DNA of 64,000 bases from Candidatus Thiothrix anitrata (GCF_017901155.1 NZ_CP072800.1:2135283-2199282), one strand, 5' to 3'; shown: positions 1-10,735, counted from the stretch's first letter. Numbers and translations are program-made. The notes: generated by a model not told the origin, from the letters alone.

Positions 1-720
1 GCGGGAGCGCTGTATTCGCCACGCCGTGGCTGTTTTGTGATTACCCCACGTGGGCTGCAATTGCTCAAGGCTAATCCACACAGCATTCGCATTGCTACGC
101 TGGCAGCATTCCCCGAATTCCAAGATTTTAAAAACCGCCGCCACGTCACTAAGACCGAGAGCGGGCAAACGCTGGACATGGATTCGGACATCATTTTCGA
201 CGATACCCCCGAAGACATCCTCGCCTCCGCGCACCGTTTGTTATGCCGCAACCTTGAACAAGAAGTGCTGGAAACGGTTAAAGAAGCTTCGCCGACCTTC
301 TTTGAAAAACTGGTGGTCGATTTGCTAATCAAGATGGGCTACGGCGGCAATCGTCAGGATGCCGGTCGCGCCATTGGCAAAAGCGGCGACGGCGGCATTG
401 ACGGCATTATCAACGAAGACCGCTTGGGCGTGGATGTGCTTTACATGCAGGCGAAACGTTGGGAAGCGACGGTGGGTCGCCCCGAAATCCAGAAATTTGC
501 GGGTGCGTTGCAAGGGCAGCGGGCGAAGAAAGGGATTTTCATGACGACCTCCAACTTTTCCCGTGAGGCTAAGGAATATGCTCGCTCAATTGAGACGCGG
601 ATTATTCTGATCGACGGCGAGAAGCTCGCGGCATTGATGGTGGAATATAATGTGGGCGTGTCGGTGGTCGAGCATTACGAGGTGAAGAAGGTGGATACGG
701 ATTATTTTGAGGGTGGGTAA
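1..720 (+). CDS. Mrr-type restriction endonuclease, 5'-truncated by window edge
   Basis: Mrr-family enzymes are type IV-like nucleases that cut modified DNA. The frame is open from base 1, and the residues before the first GTG (position 37) resemble the end of the Mrr N-terminal winged-helix domain, so the true start lies outside the window. The C-terminal catalytic domain is clear: a 'FEKLVVDLLIKMGYGG' helix, then the acidic 'GDGGIDG' segment, then 'QAKRW', matching the D...QxK core of the PD-(D/E)XK-like Mrr_cat fold. The C-terminus appears complete. A small HTH gene follows 69 bases downstream on the same strand. Family assignment is firm; the DNA modification recognised cannot be told. 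Confidence 0.88.
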   Translation, partial: AGALYSPRRGCFVITPRGLQLLKANPHSIRIATLAAFPEFQDFKNRRHVTKTESGQTLDMDSDIIFDDTPEDILASAHRLLCRNLEQEVLETVKEASPTFFEKLVVDLLIKMGYGGNRQDAGRAIGKSGDGGIDGIINEDRLGVDVLYMQAKRWEATVGRPEIQKFAGALQGQRAKKGIFMTTSNFSREAKEYARSIETRIILIDGEKLAALMVEYNVGVSVVEHYEVKKVDTDYFEGG

Positions 721-789
721 TTTCCAAAGAACGTAACGATCTAGCAAAATTCACAACAACTTTGATCAAACACTATGGAGAGCAGCAAC

Positions 790-1080
790 ATGGGTAACGC
801 ATTCGCCAGCATCAAGCAAGGCTTGGAAGAAGCGATCACTTTCGCAAAGGGCAACTGCCCACAAGCAAAAGTACATCAGTTTTCACCTGTTGATGTGAAA
901 AACGTCCGCGCAAAAGTCGGTATGACTCAGGTAGAATTTGCGGCGACTTTTGGTATCAGTGTCAGCACTTTGCGCCATTGGGAACGCGGGGATCGTACTC
1001 CGCACGGTGCAGCACGGGTATTGCTGGATGTGGTTGGTAAAGAGCCGCAAGCCGTCCTACGCGCACTGACTCAGCAATAA
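790..1080 (+). CDS. XRE-family HTH regulator, NadS/HigA-like
   Basis: A 96-residue DNA-binding protein. The middle carries a typical Cro/CI helix-turn-helix ('MTQVEFAATFGISVSTLRHWERG'-type arrangement: Q-xx-FA, then S-xx-T-xx-WE-G). This is the layout of NadS/HigA-like antitoxins and small XRE regulators. An earlier ATG at 775 is possible, but GGAG at 777-780 sits 9 bases before the ATG at 790, so 790 is preferred. Antitoxins of this class normally follow a RelE-like toxin gene. Here the preceding gene is the Mrr nuclease and the 69-base gap holds no toxin, so it is either an orphan antitoxin or a regulator of the nuclease. Confidence 0.8.
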   Translation: MGNAFASIKQGLEEAITFAKGNCPQAKVHQFSPVDVKNVRAKVGMTQVEFAATFGISVSTLRHWERGDRTPHGAARVLLDVVGKEPQAVLRALTQQ

Positions 1081-1107
1081 AAAAACACAGATAGAGATTA
1101 AACAATG

Positions 1108-1135
1108 ATGCCGTCCCGAAAGACGGCATTTTCGA
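1108..1135 (+). terminator. Rho-independent terminator after the HTH gene
   Basis: A perfect 8-bp stem (ATGCCGTC / GACGGCAT) with a 6-base loop is followed by TTTTC. It lies between the HTH gene and the convergent clpB end. Confidence 0.75.
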
Positions 1136-1158
1136 TTTTGTCTCAATAGCAGAAGAAC

Positions 1159-3768
1159 CTACACTTTCTGCGCTTCCACCAACGCAGTGAACGTCAGCTT
1201 GCCCTCTTCCACTCCCACCGCAATCGTATCCCCCGGCATAAACTTGCCGCCAAGAATTTGCTGTGCCAGCGGATTTTCGACCTGCTGTTGGATGGCGCGT
1301 TTGAGCGGACGTGCGCCATACACAGGATCAAATCCTGCTTCAGCCAACAAATCCAACGCCGCATCAGTAATCTGAATCCCCAAATCCCGCGCTGCCAACC
1401 GCTTGCGCAAGTTATTAAGCTGAATATCTGCAATCTGGCGAATCTCTGCCTGATCCAGCGGATGGAAGACCACCGTTTCGTCAATGCGGTTGATGAATTC
1501 AGGGCGGAAATGCGTGCCGACGACTTCCATCACTGCTGCTTTCATGCGCTCGTAGTTGGCTTCGCCCGCCATCTCCTGAATCAGGTGTGAGCCGAGATTC
1601 GAGGTCATGATGATGACGGTATTGCGGAAATCCACCGTGCGCCCTTGCCCGTCGGTCAAACGCCCATCGTCCAGCACTTGCAGCAGCACGTTGAATACGT
1701 CGGGATGGGCTTTTTCCACCTCGTCCAGCAGGATCACGGAGTACGGGCGGCGGCGCACGGCTTCGGTCAAATAGCCGCCTTCCTCATAGCCGACATAGCC
1801 CGGAGGCGCACCGATCAGGCGAGCGACGGAATGCTTTTCCATGAATTCGGACATATCAATGCGCACCATCGCGTCGTCGGTGTCGAATAGGAAGGTCGCC
1901 AACGCCTTGGTAAGTTCGGTTTTACCCACGCCCGTAGGCCCCAAGAACAGGAACGAGCCGCTGGGGCGATTGGGGTCAGAAAGCCCGGCACGCGCACGGC
2001 GGATGGCGTTGGATACCGCGACCACCGCTTCGGTTTGCCCGATCACGCGCTTGGCAAGCACCTCTTCCATTTTCAGCAATTTGTCCTTTTCGCCTTCGAG
2101 CATTTTGCTGACGGGAATGCCCGTCCAACGCGACACGATGTCCGCAATTTCGTCTTCTGTCACCTTGGTTTTCAGCAACTTGGGTGCTTTGGATTCGGTG
2201 TGGGCGGCGGCATCGTCAGCTTGTGCCAATTGGCTTTCGAGTTCGGGGATGCGCCCGTATTGCAGTTCCGCCATGCGTTGCAAATTGCCTGCACGGCGGG
2301 CGGTTTCAAATTCGAGCCGCGCTTGGTCGAGGGCTTCCTTGATGTGGGAAGTGCCTTGCACGTCGGCTTTTTCACTTTTCCAGATTTCTTCCAGATTGGC
2401 GGATTCGATTTCCAGACGGTCGATTTCAGCCTGCAAGTCGGCAAGGCGTTTTTTGGATGCGTCGTCGCTTTCCTTTTTCAAGGCTTCGCGTTCGATCTTG
2501 AGCTGGATCAGGCGGCGATCGAGCTTGTCGATCACTTCCGGTTTGGAGTCGATTTCAACGCGGATGCGGGATGCGGCTTCGTCGATCAGGTCGATGGCTT
2601 TGTCGGGCAACTGACGGTCGGTGATGTAGCGGTGTGATAACGTGGCGGCAGCGACCAAGGCAGGGTCGGTGATTTCCACGCCGTGATGCACTTCGTATTT
2701 TTCCTGCAAGCCGCGCAGGATGGCGATGGTGTCTTCCACGGTCGGTTCGTCCACCAGCACTTTCTGGAAGCGGCGTTCGAGCGCAGCATCTTTTTCGATG
2801 TATTGGCGGTATTCGTCGAGCGTGGTTGCGCCGAGGCAGTGCAATTCGCCGCGAGCAAGCGCAGGTTTGAGCATATTGCCAGCGTCCATCGCGCCGTCGG
2901 CTTTGCCTGCGCCGACCATGGTGTGCAATTCGTCGATGAACAGGATGATATTGCCTTCGGCTTTGGCGATGTCGTTGAGCACGGCTTTGAGGCGTTCTTC
3001 AAAGTCGCCACGGTATTTCGTGCCTGCGAGTAATGCGCCAAGGTCGAGCGAGAGCAGGCGTTTGCCTTTCATGCCTTCGGACACTTCGCCGTTGACGATG
3101 CGTTGCGCCAAGCCTTCGACCAGCGCGGTTTTGCCTACGCCGGGTTCGCCGATCAGAACGGGGTTGTTTTTAGTGCGACGTTGTAGGATTTGCACCATGC
3201 GGCGGATTTCTTCGTCACGCCCGATGATCGGGTCAATCTTGCCCTGTTCGGCGCGTTCGGTAAGGTCGATGGTGTATTTGTCGAGGGCTTGGCGTTGGTC
3301 TTCGGCATTGGGGTCGTTGACGGTTTGCCCGCCGCGCATTCCTTCGATGGCTTTTTCGACCGCGCCTTTGGTTGCACCGCATTCACGCAACAAGTTGCCG
3401 AGCGTGCCTTTGTCTTCCAGTCCGGCGAGGATGAAGAGTTCGGAGGAAATGTACTGGTCTTTGCGTTGCTGGGCGATTTTGTCGGTGACGTTCAGCAGTT
3501 TGCTGAGGTCGTTGGAAACGTGCACGCTTCCTGCATCGCCACCGGAAACGGAGGGCATCCGGTCGAGGGCTTCACCCAGTTTGGAGCGTAATTGGTTGGC
3601 GTTGACATCGGCTTTGGTGAGCAAGCCGCGTGTGGAACCGCCTTCCTGATCGAGCAGCGCGATCATTAAGTGGGCGGGTTCGATGAATTGATGATCACGC
3701 CCTAACGCGAGCGACTGCGCGTCTTGCAGGGCGAGTTGGAACTTGCTGGTGAGTTTGTCCATTCTCAT
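1159..3768 (-). CDS. clpB: ATP-dependent chaperone ClpB (Hsp100 disaggregase)
   Basis: ClpB is a hexameric cytosolic AAA+ chaperone that works with DnaK/DnaJ/GrpE to dissolve heat-induced protein aggregates. The 869-residue length is normal for the family. The start '[11 protein letters not shown]' matches classic ClpB N-termini, and the Clp_N domain covers the first ~150 residues. The first AAA module has its Walker A (GEPGVGKT) near residue 205 and Walker B 'LFIDELH'. A long coiled-coil middle domain rich in K/E/R follows at about 400-520. The second AAA module has Walker A (GPTGVGKT) near residue 608 and 'LLDEVEKAH'. The ClpB D2-small domain is at the end. The gene is monocistronic, with a heat-shock promoter upstream. 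Very long antisense reading frames here are shadows. Confidence 0.98.
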   Translation of the reverse strand: MRMDKLTSKFQLALQDAQSLALGRDHQFIEPAHLMIALLDQEGGSTRGLLTKADVNANQLRSKLGEALDRMPSVSGGDAGSVHVSNDLSKLLNVTDKIAQQRKDQYISSELFILAGLEDKGTLGNLLRECGATKGAVEKAIEGMRGGQTVNDPNAEDQRQALDKYTIDLTERAEQGKIDPIIGRDEEIRRMVQILQRRTKNNPVLIGEPGVGKTALVEGLAQRIVNGEVSEGMKGKRLLSLDLGALLAGTKYRGDFEERLKAVLNDIAKAEGNIILFIDELHTMVGAGKADGAMDAGNMLKPALARGELHCLGATTLDEYRQYIEKDAALERRFQKVLVDEPTVEDTIAILRGLQEKYEVHHGVEITDPALVAAATLSHRYITDRQLPDKAIDLIDEAASRIRVEIDSKPEVIDKLDRRLIQLKIEREALKKESDDASKKRLADLQAEIDRLEIESANLEEIWKSEKADVQGTSHIKEALDQARLEFETARRAGNLQRMAELQYGRIPELESQLAQADDAAAHTESKAPKLLKTKVTEDEIADIVSRWTGIPVSKMLEGEKDKLLKMEEVLAKRVIGQTEAVVAVSNAIRRARAGLSDPNRPSGSFLFLGPTGVGKTELTKALATFLFDTDDAMVRIDMSEFMEKHSVARLIGAPPGYVGYEEGGYLTEAVRRRPYSVILLDEVEKAHPDVFNVLLQVLDDGRLTDGQGRTVDFRNTVIIMTSNLGSHLIQEMAGEANYERMKAAVMEVVGTHFRPEFINRIDETVVFHPLDQAEIRQIADIQLNNLRKRLAARDLGIQITDAALDLLAEAGFDPVYGARPLKRAIQQQVENPLAQQILGGKFMPGDTIAVGVEEGKLTFTALVEAQKV

Positions 3769-3818
3769 GTGGGCTACCTATTGATTTGGGTTGGACGCGA
3801 GTGCGTCGGATGGGACAA

Positions 3819-3848
3819 ATCTGGGGTAGCAAGTGAGGGAATTCAAGG
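3819..3848 (-). promoter_or_regulatory. Sigma-32 (heat-shock) promoter for clpB
   Basis: On the minus strand, CCTTGAA (3848-3842) is followed 15 bases later by CCCCAGAT (3826-3819). This fits the sigma-32 consensus (CTTGAA ... CCCCATnT, spacer 13-15), about 50 bases upstream of the clpB ATG. Confidence 0.75.
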
Positions 3849-4015
3849 TGGGGCTGTGGATAAGTTTGATGTAGGTCAGTAAATCGGTAGCAAATGGTTA
3901 GTGAGCGTGAAAAACACACCATTCGTCTGGCATTCCCACGAAACCGAGCATGACTACCTACACTGAAAATTGAGGGCAGATGCCATCATGGATTATTTAA
4001 AAAGGAGTTTGAATA

Positions 4016-4327
4016 ATGGAAATGTCGAAAAGCTTATTTTATACAGCTAGTTCAGTTGCTGTGTCGATCGGGATGATGCTGAGTTCAACTGCGAATGCGG
4101 GTTCATACTATCATTCTCACCATCAACACCGTCCGGTTCATAAACCTTGCTCACAACTAAAGCACGAATTAACGGCTAAAGTTCATCGGTTGCGCCATAT
4201 GGCGCGGGAGCGTGAGTACCACTATGGGGATGCCTATGGTGCGCGGCGTTTGCGCAATACTGCAAATATTATCACTGCTCATATCGGTAATTTACCTTGT
4301 GTTAACAAGCAAACATGTCTGTCGTGA
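4016..4327 (+). CDS. Small secreted His-rich protein of unknown function
   Basis: A 103-residue protein with a signal peptide: basic start, hydrophobic stretch, and likely cleavage after 'STANA'. The mature N-terminus is His/Tyr-rich ('YYHSHHQHRP'), and the rest is basic and helical with four Cys in total (CSQ, PCVN, TCLS region), suggesting periplasmic location and possible disulphides or metal binding. AAAGGAG at 4001-4007 gives a strong ribosome site 8 bases before the ATG. A hairpin terminator follows, so it is probably expressed on its own. I do not recognise the family. Confidence 0.75.
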   Translation: MEMSKSLFYTASSVAVSIGMMLSSTANAGSYYHSHHQHRPVHKPCSQLKHELTAKVHRLRHMAREREYHYGDAYGARRLRNTANIITAHIGNLPCVNKQTCLS

Positions 4328-4357
4328 TTGAATAAATATACCCTTAAACGACGGCTT

Positions 4358-4390
4358 GCCAGCGTGGTCAATGTTGTCCTCGCTGGCTTT
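4358..4390 (+). terminator. Probable terminator after the small secreted protein
   Basis: GCCAGCG (4358-4364) pairs with CGCTGGC (4381-4387) across a 16-base loop and is followed by TTTCT. Confidence 0.5.
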
Positions 4391-4478
4391 CTAGCTTAAG
4401 CACTTGCGTTCCTACGGTTTTTTTCAATGCTGCGCCGCGTTACACTACGCATCTTTGCACAAGAGCATTCATACCGTC

Positions 4479-7400
4479 ATGACAGCCATGCACCCGATTC
4501 GGGAAATTCCTTACAACTATACGTCGTTTTCTGATAAAGAAATTGTCCAGCGTCTGCTTGGGACGCGGGCGTGGGAAATTCTGCAAGCCCTGCGTGAAAA
4601 GCGCGAAACCGGCATTTCCTCGCATATGCTGCTGGAAATCCTTGGTGATATGTGGATTGTACAGCGTAATCCCTACATTCACGACGATTTGCTCGAAAAT
4701 CGCGAACGCCGTCAGTCGTTGCTCGACACTCTCAATGGACGAATTGCCAAGATTGAGGAACGCGCCAAAGGCAATGCCCTGACGCTGGAAATGATGCAGA
4801 TTGCACGTGCTGCGTTGGACAAGTTTGCCGAGGATTTCCGTGCCGAATACGACTTGCGCGAAAAAACCCGCAAACGTCTGCAAAAAATTACCCGTAAAGA
4901 CAATATCCAGTTTGATGGGCTGGCTCGCGTGTCGCACGTCACTGATGCTACTGACTGGCGGGTGGAATTACCCTTTGTGGTGCTGACCCCTGATACCGAA
5001 GAGGAAATGGCGGCACTGGTCGGCGAGTGTATTGCCCTAGGTTTGACAGTGATTCCAAGGGGGGGGGGCACTGGCTATACCGGTGGGGCAGTTCCGTTGG
5101 ATGCATGTAGTGCAGTTATTAATACCGAAAAACTCGAATTTATCAGTGAAGTCCAGCACCGTAATGATTTGCCGGGGGTGGATAAGAGTGTTGCGGTGGT
5201 GCGTACCGGTGCAGGCGTGATTACCCGCCGGGTTTCGGATCTGGCTGGCCAGCATGGGCTGGTGTTTGCGGTAGATCCAACGTCGCAGGACGCTTCCACC
5301 ATTGGTGGCAATATCGCGATGAATGCGGGCGGTAAAAAAGCAGTGTTGTGGGGAACAACGCTGGATAACTTGTTGTCATGGCGCATGGTTACACCGGATG
5401 CCGACTGGCTGGAAGTTACCCGTTTGAACCACAATCTCGGCAAGATCCATGATCAGCCGACCGTACAATTTTCGGTGCAACAGTTTCAGGCGGATGGTAA
5501 AACCCACAAGGGTGAGCCAGAAATTCTCACCTTTGAGGGGCGTTATTTCCGTAAGGAGGGTTTGGGTAAGGATGTCACTAACAAGTTCCTCGGTGGTTTG
5601 CCGGGTGTGCAGAAAGAGGGCTGTGACGGGCTGATTACCTCTGGCGAATTTATCCTGCACCGGATGCCGGATCAAATTCGCACGGTTTGCCTTGAGTTCT
5701 ACGGCACGGATTTGCACGAAGCCGTCCCCGCCATTGTGGAGGTGAAAAACTACCTCGACGGGCGCAATGATGTGCTGCTTTCAGGTCTTGAACATCTCGA
5801 CGAACGCTATGTCAAGGCGGTGAAATACACCCCGAAAGGCGCACGCGGTATGTTGCCGAAAATGGTGTTGATTGCTGATATTGTCAGTGATAACGAAAAA
5901 GCCGTAGCTGAATCGGCTGCTGAAGTGGTGCGACTTGCCAATGCCCGTAATGCTGAAGGTTTCGTTGCGATCAGCCCGGAAGCACGTCGCCAGTTCTGGG
6001 CTGATCGTTCACGCACGGCGGCGATTGCGGCTCACACCAACGCTTTCAAAGTCAACGAAGACGTGGTGATTCCGCTGCACAACTTGGCGCGTTACACCGA
6101 AGGTATTGAAACCATCAATATCCGCCAGTCGATGCAGAACAAGTTGCGCATAATCGACGCATTGCTGGAGCATTTGGCAGGTGATTTGCCGGAATTGCGC
6201 ACGGTGGCTGATTATGAAGCCAGTGAGGAGCGCAGCGCGATTGTTGCCAACAAGGTGGCGCACGCTACTGCTTTCTTGCAACAGCGTAAAACCCGCTGGG
6301 AACAGATTCTAGGCTTGTTCAATGTGTCTGCTGCCGATCATCAGGATTTGCTGGATGAGACCGCACTGGCAGCACAACGCCCGCACCGATCGGGTGATTG
6401 ATTTGCTGTTGCGGCGTGATTTGCGGATTTCCTACCGCGCGGAAGTGGTACGCCCGTTACAGGATATGTTTCGTGGGCGCGAACTGGAGCCGTTGTTGCA
6501 GTCTTTGGAAGGTATTCATCGGCGCATCCGTTCCAGGCGCTTGTTTGTGGCTTTGCACATGCACGCGGGTGATGGCAATGTGCATACCAACATTCCGGTG
6601 AATTCCAATGATTATGAGATGCTGCACGAAGCCGAGCGCGTAGTGGATGCAGATTATGGTGCTGGCGCGTGACTTGGATGGGGTGATTTCTGGCGAACAC
6701 GGTATTGGTTTAACCAAATACCGCTATCTCGATGCAGCGTGAAATCGACGAATTCGCCACTTACAAGCAGCGAGGTTGACCCGCAAGGGCATTTCAATAA
6801 GGGTAAATTGATGCCCGGTTCGGGTTTGCAGCAACGCTTACACCCCGTCATTGCGTTTGGTGGAACGCGAAGCTTTGTTGCTCGAACACAATGAGCTGGG
6901 CGCGTTGAATACCGATATCAAGGACTGTCTGCGCTGCGGTAAGTGCAAGCCGGTGTGCAATACACATATTCCGCGTGCTAATCTTGCTGTATTCGCCACG
7001 TAATAAGATTCTGGCAACAGGCTTGATGATCGAGGCGTTTCTGTACGAAGAACAAACCCGCGCGGCGTTTCGATTCGCCATTTCGATGAAATGAACGATG
7101 TCGCGGATCATTGCACGGTTTGCCATAAATGCTTTAATCCGTGCCCGGTGAATATTGATTTCGGCAATGTCTCCATGCGGATGCGCAGTATTTTGCTGGA
7201 GCGCGGTAAGAAAAAGACCAGTCCGGTGACGTGGGCATCCATGCAGTTTCTCAATATGAAAGACCGGATACCGATCAAAATCATGCGGATCGGGATGATT
7301 CAATTCGGGTTTACTGCGCAACGTTGGGCGCATAAGTTGGCGAAAAAAGCCGGAATTTTGGGTGATAATAAACGCCCCGCTTCAACTTTAGGCAAACCAC

Positions 7401-8335
7401 CGCTGAAAGAGCAGGTGATTCAGTTCATTAAAAAGCCGTTGCCGAACGGAATTCCGGCGAAAACGACCCGCGCGATGTTGGGTTTGGAAGACAGCAGTGT
7501 GGTGCCGATTATCCGTGATCCCACCTTGTCCGGCGATACACGCGGTGATGCGGTATTTTATTTCCCAGGGTGTGGTTCGGAACGTTTATTCAGCCAGGTG
7601 GGTTTAGCTACCTTGGCGATGTTGTATCAAACCGGCGCGACTACGGTATTGCCACCAGGGTATTTGTGCTGCGGCTACCCGCAAAATGCAGGCGGGGATT
7701 TGAAAAAAGGCACGCAAATTTCCACGGATAACCGCGTGTTGTTCCATCGCGTTGCCAATGCGTTAAGTTACCTCGATATTAAAACGGTGATTGTGTCGTG
7801 TGGCACGTGCATGGATCAGTTACTGAAATACGAGTTTGGTAAGATTTTCCCGGTTGCCGCTTGCTGGATATTCATGAGTATTTGCTGGAAAAAGGCGTGA
7901 AAATGGACGGCGTGAGCGGTATCCAATACGTTTACCACGACCCTTGCCATTCCCCGATGAAGCAACTGAATCCGTTGAAAGTGACGCAGGCGTTGACCGG
8001 TTCCGAGGTGGTACTGAGTGAGCGTTGCTGCGGAGAAGCGGGAACTTTTGCGGTAAGTCGCCCAGACATTGCCAGCCAATTACGTTTCCGTAAAACCGAA
8101 AGCCTTAAAGCTGGGATCAAAGAGTTAACCGGCAGCGATATGGCGCAACCGGCAAGGTGAAAATCCTGACTTCGTGCCCTGCGTGCCAACAAGGTTTATC
8201 GCGTTACGCTGACGATACTGGCATGGAAACCGACTACATCGTGGTGGAAATGGCGAATCACCTGATGGGTAAGGATTGGCAGAAAAACTTTATTGATACC
8301 GCGACGCACGGTGGGATTGAGAAAGTGTTGTTATA
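4479..8335 (+). CDS. FAD-linked oxidase with Fe-S/CCG domains, DUF3683 N-terminus (D-lactate dehydrogenase-like), multiply frameshifted
   Basis: A ~1280-residue membrane-associated flavoprotein family related to GlcD/GlcF and D-2-hydroxyacid dehydrogenases; the natural substrate is uncertain. Order: DUF3683 ('[16 protein letters not shown]'); FAD-binding_4 domain with '[13 protein letters not shown]'; FAD-oxidase C domain ending '[13 protein letters not shown]'; two 4Fe-4S Cys clusters ('[12 protein letters not shown]', '[14 protein letters not shown]'); then two CCG electron-transfer motifs ('[10 protein letters not shown]', 'YHDPCHSP', 'CCGEAGTF'). The frame is intact to about 6365 and then broken near 6370, 6649, 6737, 6773, 6846, 6985, 7061, 7852 and 8150. 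Conserved sequence resumes each time, so sequencing error is likelier than decay. Start 4479 (or ATG 4488) is chosen because the upstream in-frame extension is not conserved-looking. A G10 run at 5059-5068 is read in frame. Confidence 0.85.
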
Positions 8336-8357
8336 ATTACTGCCTTTAGGGGGACTG

Positions 8358-8915
8358 ATGCCTTTATCTCAATCGGTGCGTCGTCAGGCGATGCATACCC
8401 GCGTGGTGACTTGTAACGGTTATAAACGCGAAGATGGGCTGTGGGACATTGAAGGCCATATGGTCGATACTAAACCGTATGCGTTCCAAAATACGGATAG
8501 GGGCGGTTTCATCAATGCCAACGAAGCACTCCACGATATGTGGGTAAGGCTGACATTGGACGATGCGTTTAAAATTCACGCTGTAGAAGCGGTAACAGAC
8601 TGGTCGCCGTTTAAGGATTGCCCGCAAGTGGCAGCCATTTTTCAGGGCTTGGTGGGCGTGTCGATTGGTTATGGTTGGAATCGCAAGCTCAAGGAACTGA
8701 TGGGTGGAGTCAGAGGATGCACCCATTTGACCGAGTTACCTGGCCTTATCGCTACCACGGCTTTCCAAACGATTATGAGTACTCGTTCGGATTATTGCGG
8801 CGATGTGGATGGTGCGGCGCAGGAAAAACCGCCGTATTTGGATACCTGCCAGATGTTGCGTGAAGACGGTGATGTGGTGAAAAAGTATTGGCCTAAGTTT
8901 TACCGTCCCAGTTAA
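8358..8915 (+). CDS. DUF2889 domain protein
   Basis: A 185-residue protein of the DUF2889 family. Conserved features visible are the N-terminal 'SVRRQAMHTRVVTCNGYKR', a 'EGHMVDTKPY' segment, the central 'WSPFKDCP' and the 'RGCTHLTELPG...TTAFQT' block. The function of the family is unknown. The start at 8358 is supported by AGGGGG about 6 bases upstream. It lies 22 bases after the FAD/Fe-S oxidoreductase gene on the same strand, so the two may be cotranscribed. Confidence 0.85.
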   Translation: MPLSQSVRRQAMHTRVVTCNGYKREDGLWDIEGHMVDTKPYAFQNTDRGGFINANEALHDMWVRLTLDDAFKIHAVEAVTDWSPFKDCPQVAAIFQGLVGVSIGYGWNRKLKELMGGVRGCTHLTELPGLIATTAFQTIMSTRSDYCGDVDGAAQEKPPYLDTCQMLREDGDVVKKYWPKFYRPS

Positions 8916-8917
8916 TC

Positions 8918-9289
8918 CTATGGTGCGTCGATGGGTGGGTGCTGGAAGCGTTGACGTATCCAGTTCACCGCTTTCAGCACGCCGTTGCGGGTTACGACCC
9001 ATTTTTCCAGCTCAAACTTGCCGGGAAATTCATAATTCCCAAGCCGATCATGATGGTGACTAAACCTTGCCCGGTAATACGAGCATGGCAATACCGGCTA
9101 ATAGCACCGGTAAGCCTAGTAGATTGCGCACGATAGCCCGTGGTTGCAACAATACCTGCCAGCGATGCGCATGACGTGGACGCGTAAAATAATTGCTGGA
9201 ATGCGTGCGACAAGCCAAGGTAATAGCAGCAGTGACAAGACAAACGTAGCTACAGAGATTGTGCCGAGCCAAATAAAAAGTGTATCCAA
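8918..9289 (-). CDS. Small integral membrane protein with PGxG-type motif, frameshifted
   Basis: Read on the minus strand, a ~123-residue two- or three-helix membrane protein can be assembled from three frames. It runs from 'DTLFIWLGTISVATFVLSLL' through 'IVRNLLGLPVLLAGIAMLVLPG', then 'QGLVTIMIGLGIMNFPGKFE', to a soluble tail ending 'RFQHPPIDAP'. The 'LPGQGLVTIMIGL' segment resembles the PGPGW-type putative transmembrane family. Frame changes fall near 9195, 9068 and 9023. The start is uncertain: a TTG at 9289 is the best in-frame candidate and it abuts the amtB terminator. Function unknown. Confidence 0.6.
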
Positions 9290-9291
9290 AC

Positions 9292-9321
9292 AAAAAACCC
9301 CAACGTAGTGAACGATGGGGT
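9292..9321 (-). terminator. Terminator downstream of amtB
   Basis: Minus strand: ACCCCA pairs with TGGGGT around a 13-base loop and is followed by six T residues (9297-9292). Confidence 0.65.
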
Positions 9322-9358
9322 CGATTGTAATCAAGGTAGCGCAAAAAGCGCATTACCT

Positions 9359-10551
9359 TTAGTTATCCGGGTTGGCTTTGATTTTGTGAATGCTCAAATC
9401 CGCACCGTTATATTCTTCCTCTTGGGTCAAGCGAATACCCAATGTGGCCTTGAGAATACCGTAAACGATGAAGCCCCCCGCTGTCGCAATCGCAATCCCA
9501 ATCAGCGTGCCGACGACTTGCGCCCCAAAGCTCACACCACCAACCCCGCCGAGTGCTTCTAAACCGAAAATACCCGCTGCAATGCCGCCCACGCACCGCA
9601 TAAACCATGCAATGGCCAGACACCCAATACGTCGTCGATTTTTAACTTGTTTTGCGCGAGGGTGAATGTCCACACGAATAACCCACCGGCAACCGCACCA
9701 ACCACCAACGCACCCAGTGGATGCATCAAATCAGAACCCGCGCACACCGCCACCAAACCCGCCAACGGGCCGTCGCGTACAAAGCCAGGGTCATTTTTGC
9801 CTGCGACTAACGCTGCTAAAATCCCACCTACCATTGCCATGAGCGAGTTAATCGCGACTAAACCACTTAAGCCGCCGACTTTTTGTGCTGACATAACGTT
9901 AAAGCCAAACCAGCCAACGGTTAAAATCCACGCGCCAATGGCTAAAAACGGAATACTGGAAGGTGGATGCGCTGACATCGGTTTACCGTCTTTGGTATAA
10001 CGCCCGTGCCGATGCCCCAGCATAATTACCGCGCCTAAGGCCAGCCAGCCACCCATTGCATGAACCACTACCGAACCGGCAAAGTCATGGAATGCAACGC
10101 CAAACAACCCTTTAATCCATTCCTGCACCCCGTACAAATTGTTCCAGATCATGCCTTCGTAAAACGGGTAAATGAACGCCACAATCAGGAAGGTTGCCAG
10201 CAGTTGCGGGTAAAACCGTGCCCGCTCCGCAATCCCACCGGAAATAATCGCCGGAATTGCCGCTGCAAAGGTCAGTAAAAAGAAGAATTTGACCAAATCG
10301 TAACCGTTATTTACCGCCAGTTCGCTGGCACTGCTCAAGAAGCCTGTTTGATAGGCAATCATGTAACCAATGAAAAAATAAGCAATGGTGGAAACGGCAA
10401 AATCGACAATGATCTTAACTAAGGCATTTACCTGATTTTTGTGGCGTACCGTGCCCACTTCCAAAAAGGCAAAACCTGCGTGCATCGCGAGAACCATCAC
10501 GGCTCCCATTAACACAAACAGGGTATCTAATGCGGAAACAAGTTGCTCCAT
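9359..10551 (-). CDS. amtB: Ammonium transporter AmtB, one frameshift
   Basis: A trimeric inner-membrane ammonium channel of the Amt/Mep/Rh family. The ~397-residue product has about 11 membrane segments. Family signatures visible are 'LMGAVMVLAMHAGFAFLE' at the start, 'HDFAGSVVVHAMGGWLALGA' (Amt signature), the pore His region 'CAGSDLMHPLGA' and 'DDVLGVWPLHGLCGAWGG'. No cleavable signal peptide is obvious. The frame breaks near 9590, where GGGG in the conserved GAWGG codons appears as GGG; the last ~80 residues continue in the next frame to the TAA at 9359. AGAGG precedes the ATG. No glnK (PII) gene is adjacent. The upstream region has NtrC-like dyads, suggesting nitrogen control. Confidence 0.93.
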
Positions 10552-10628
10552 AACAGTGACCTCTACAACACCAAAACGGAAAAAGATGCTCCATCATAAA
10601 TACCTTGCGCGTGCTGACTAGTGGATTT

Positions 10629-10645
10629 TGCACAAAACTAGTGAT
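10629..10645. promoter_or_regulatory. NtrC-like dyad upstream of amtB (proximal)
   Basis: TGCAC-N7-GTGAT, compared with the NtrC consensus TGCAC-N7-GTGCA; it lies 78 bases upstream of the amtB ATG. No convincing sigma-54 -24/-12 element was found between it and the gene. Confidence 0.35.
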
Positions 10646-10718
10646 TTTTGAAGATGTTGCGCGGAAATAGGCTTTAATGGGGGTAAATACTCCCTTTTAT
10701 GGTGCTTTGGTATGAATG

Positions 10719-10735
10719 TGCACTATTGTAGTGCT
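10719..10735. promoter_or_regulatory. NtrC-like dyad upstream of amtB (distal)
   Basis: TGCAC-N7-GTGCT is one base from a perfect NtrC dyad. A further half-site, TGCACCAAAATG, follows at 10741-10752. The position, 90-180 bases upstream of amtB, suits an enhancer, although the sites could equally serve the divergent gene at 10861. Confidence 0.45.

Noticed and set aside
1841-3649. Long open frames on the plus strand opposite clpB (up to 309 codons)
   Set aside because: They are antisense to a perfectly conserved clpB and encode no recognisable protein; codon bias of the real gene explains them.
5059-5068. Run of ten G residues as a possible phase-variation tract or error
   Set aside because: It is in frame with the conserved [14 protein letters not shown]-binding motif, so its length is correct for coding.
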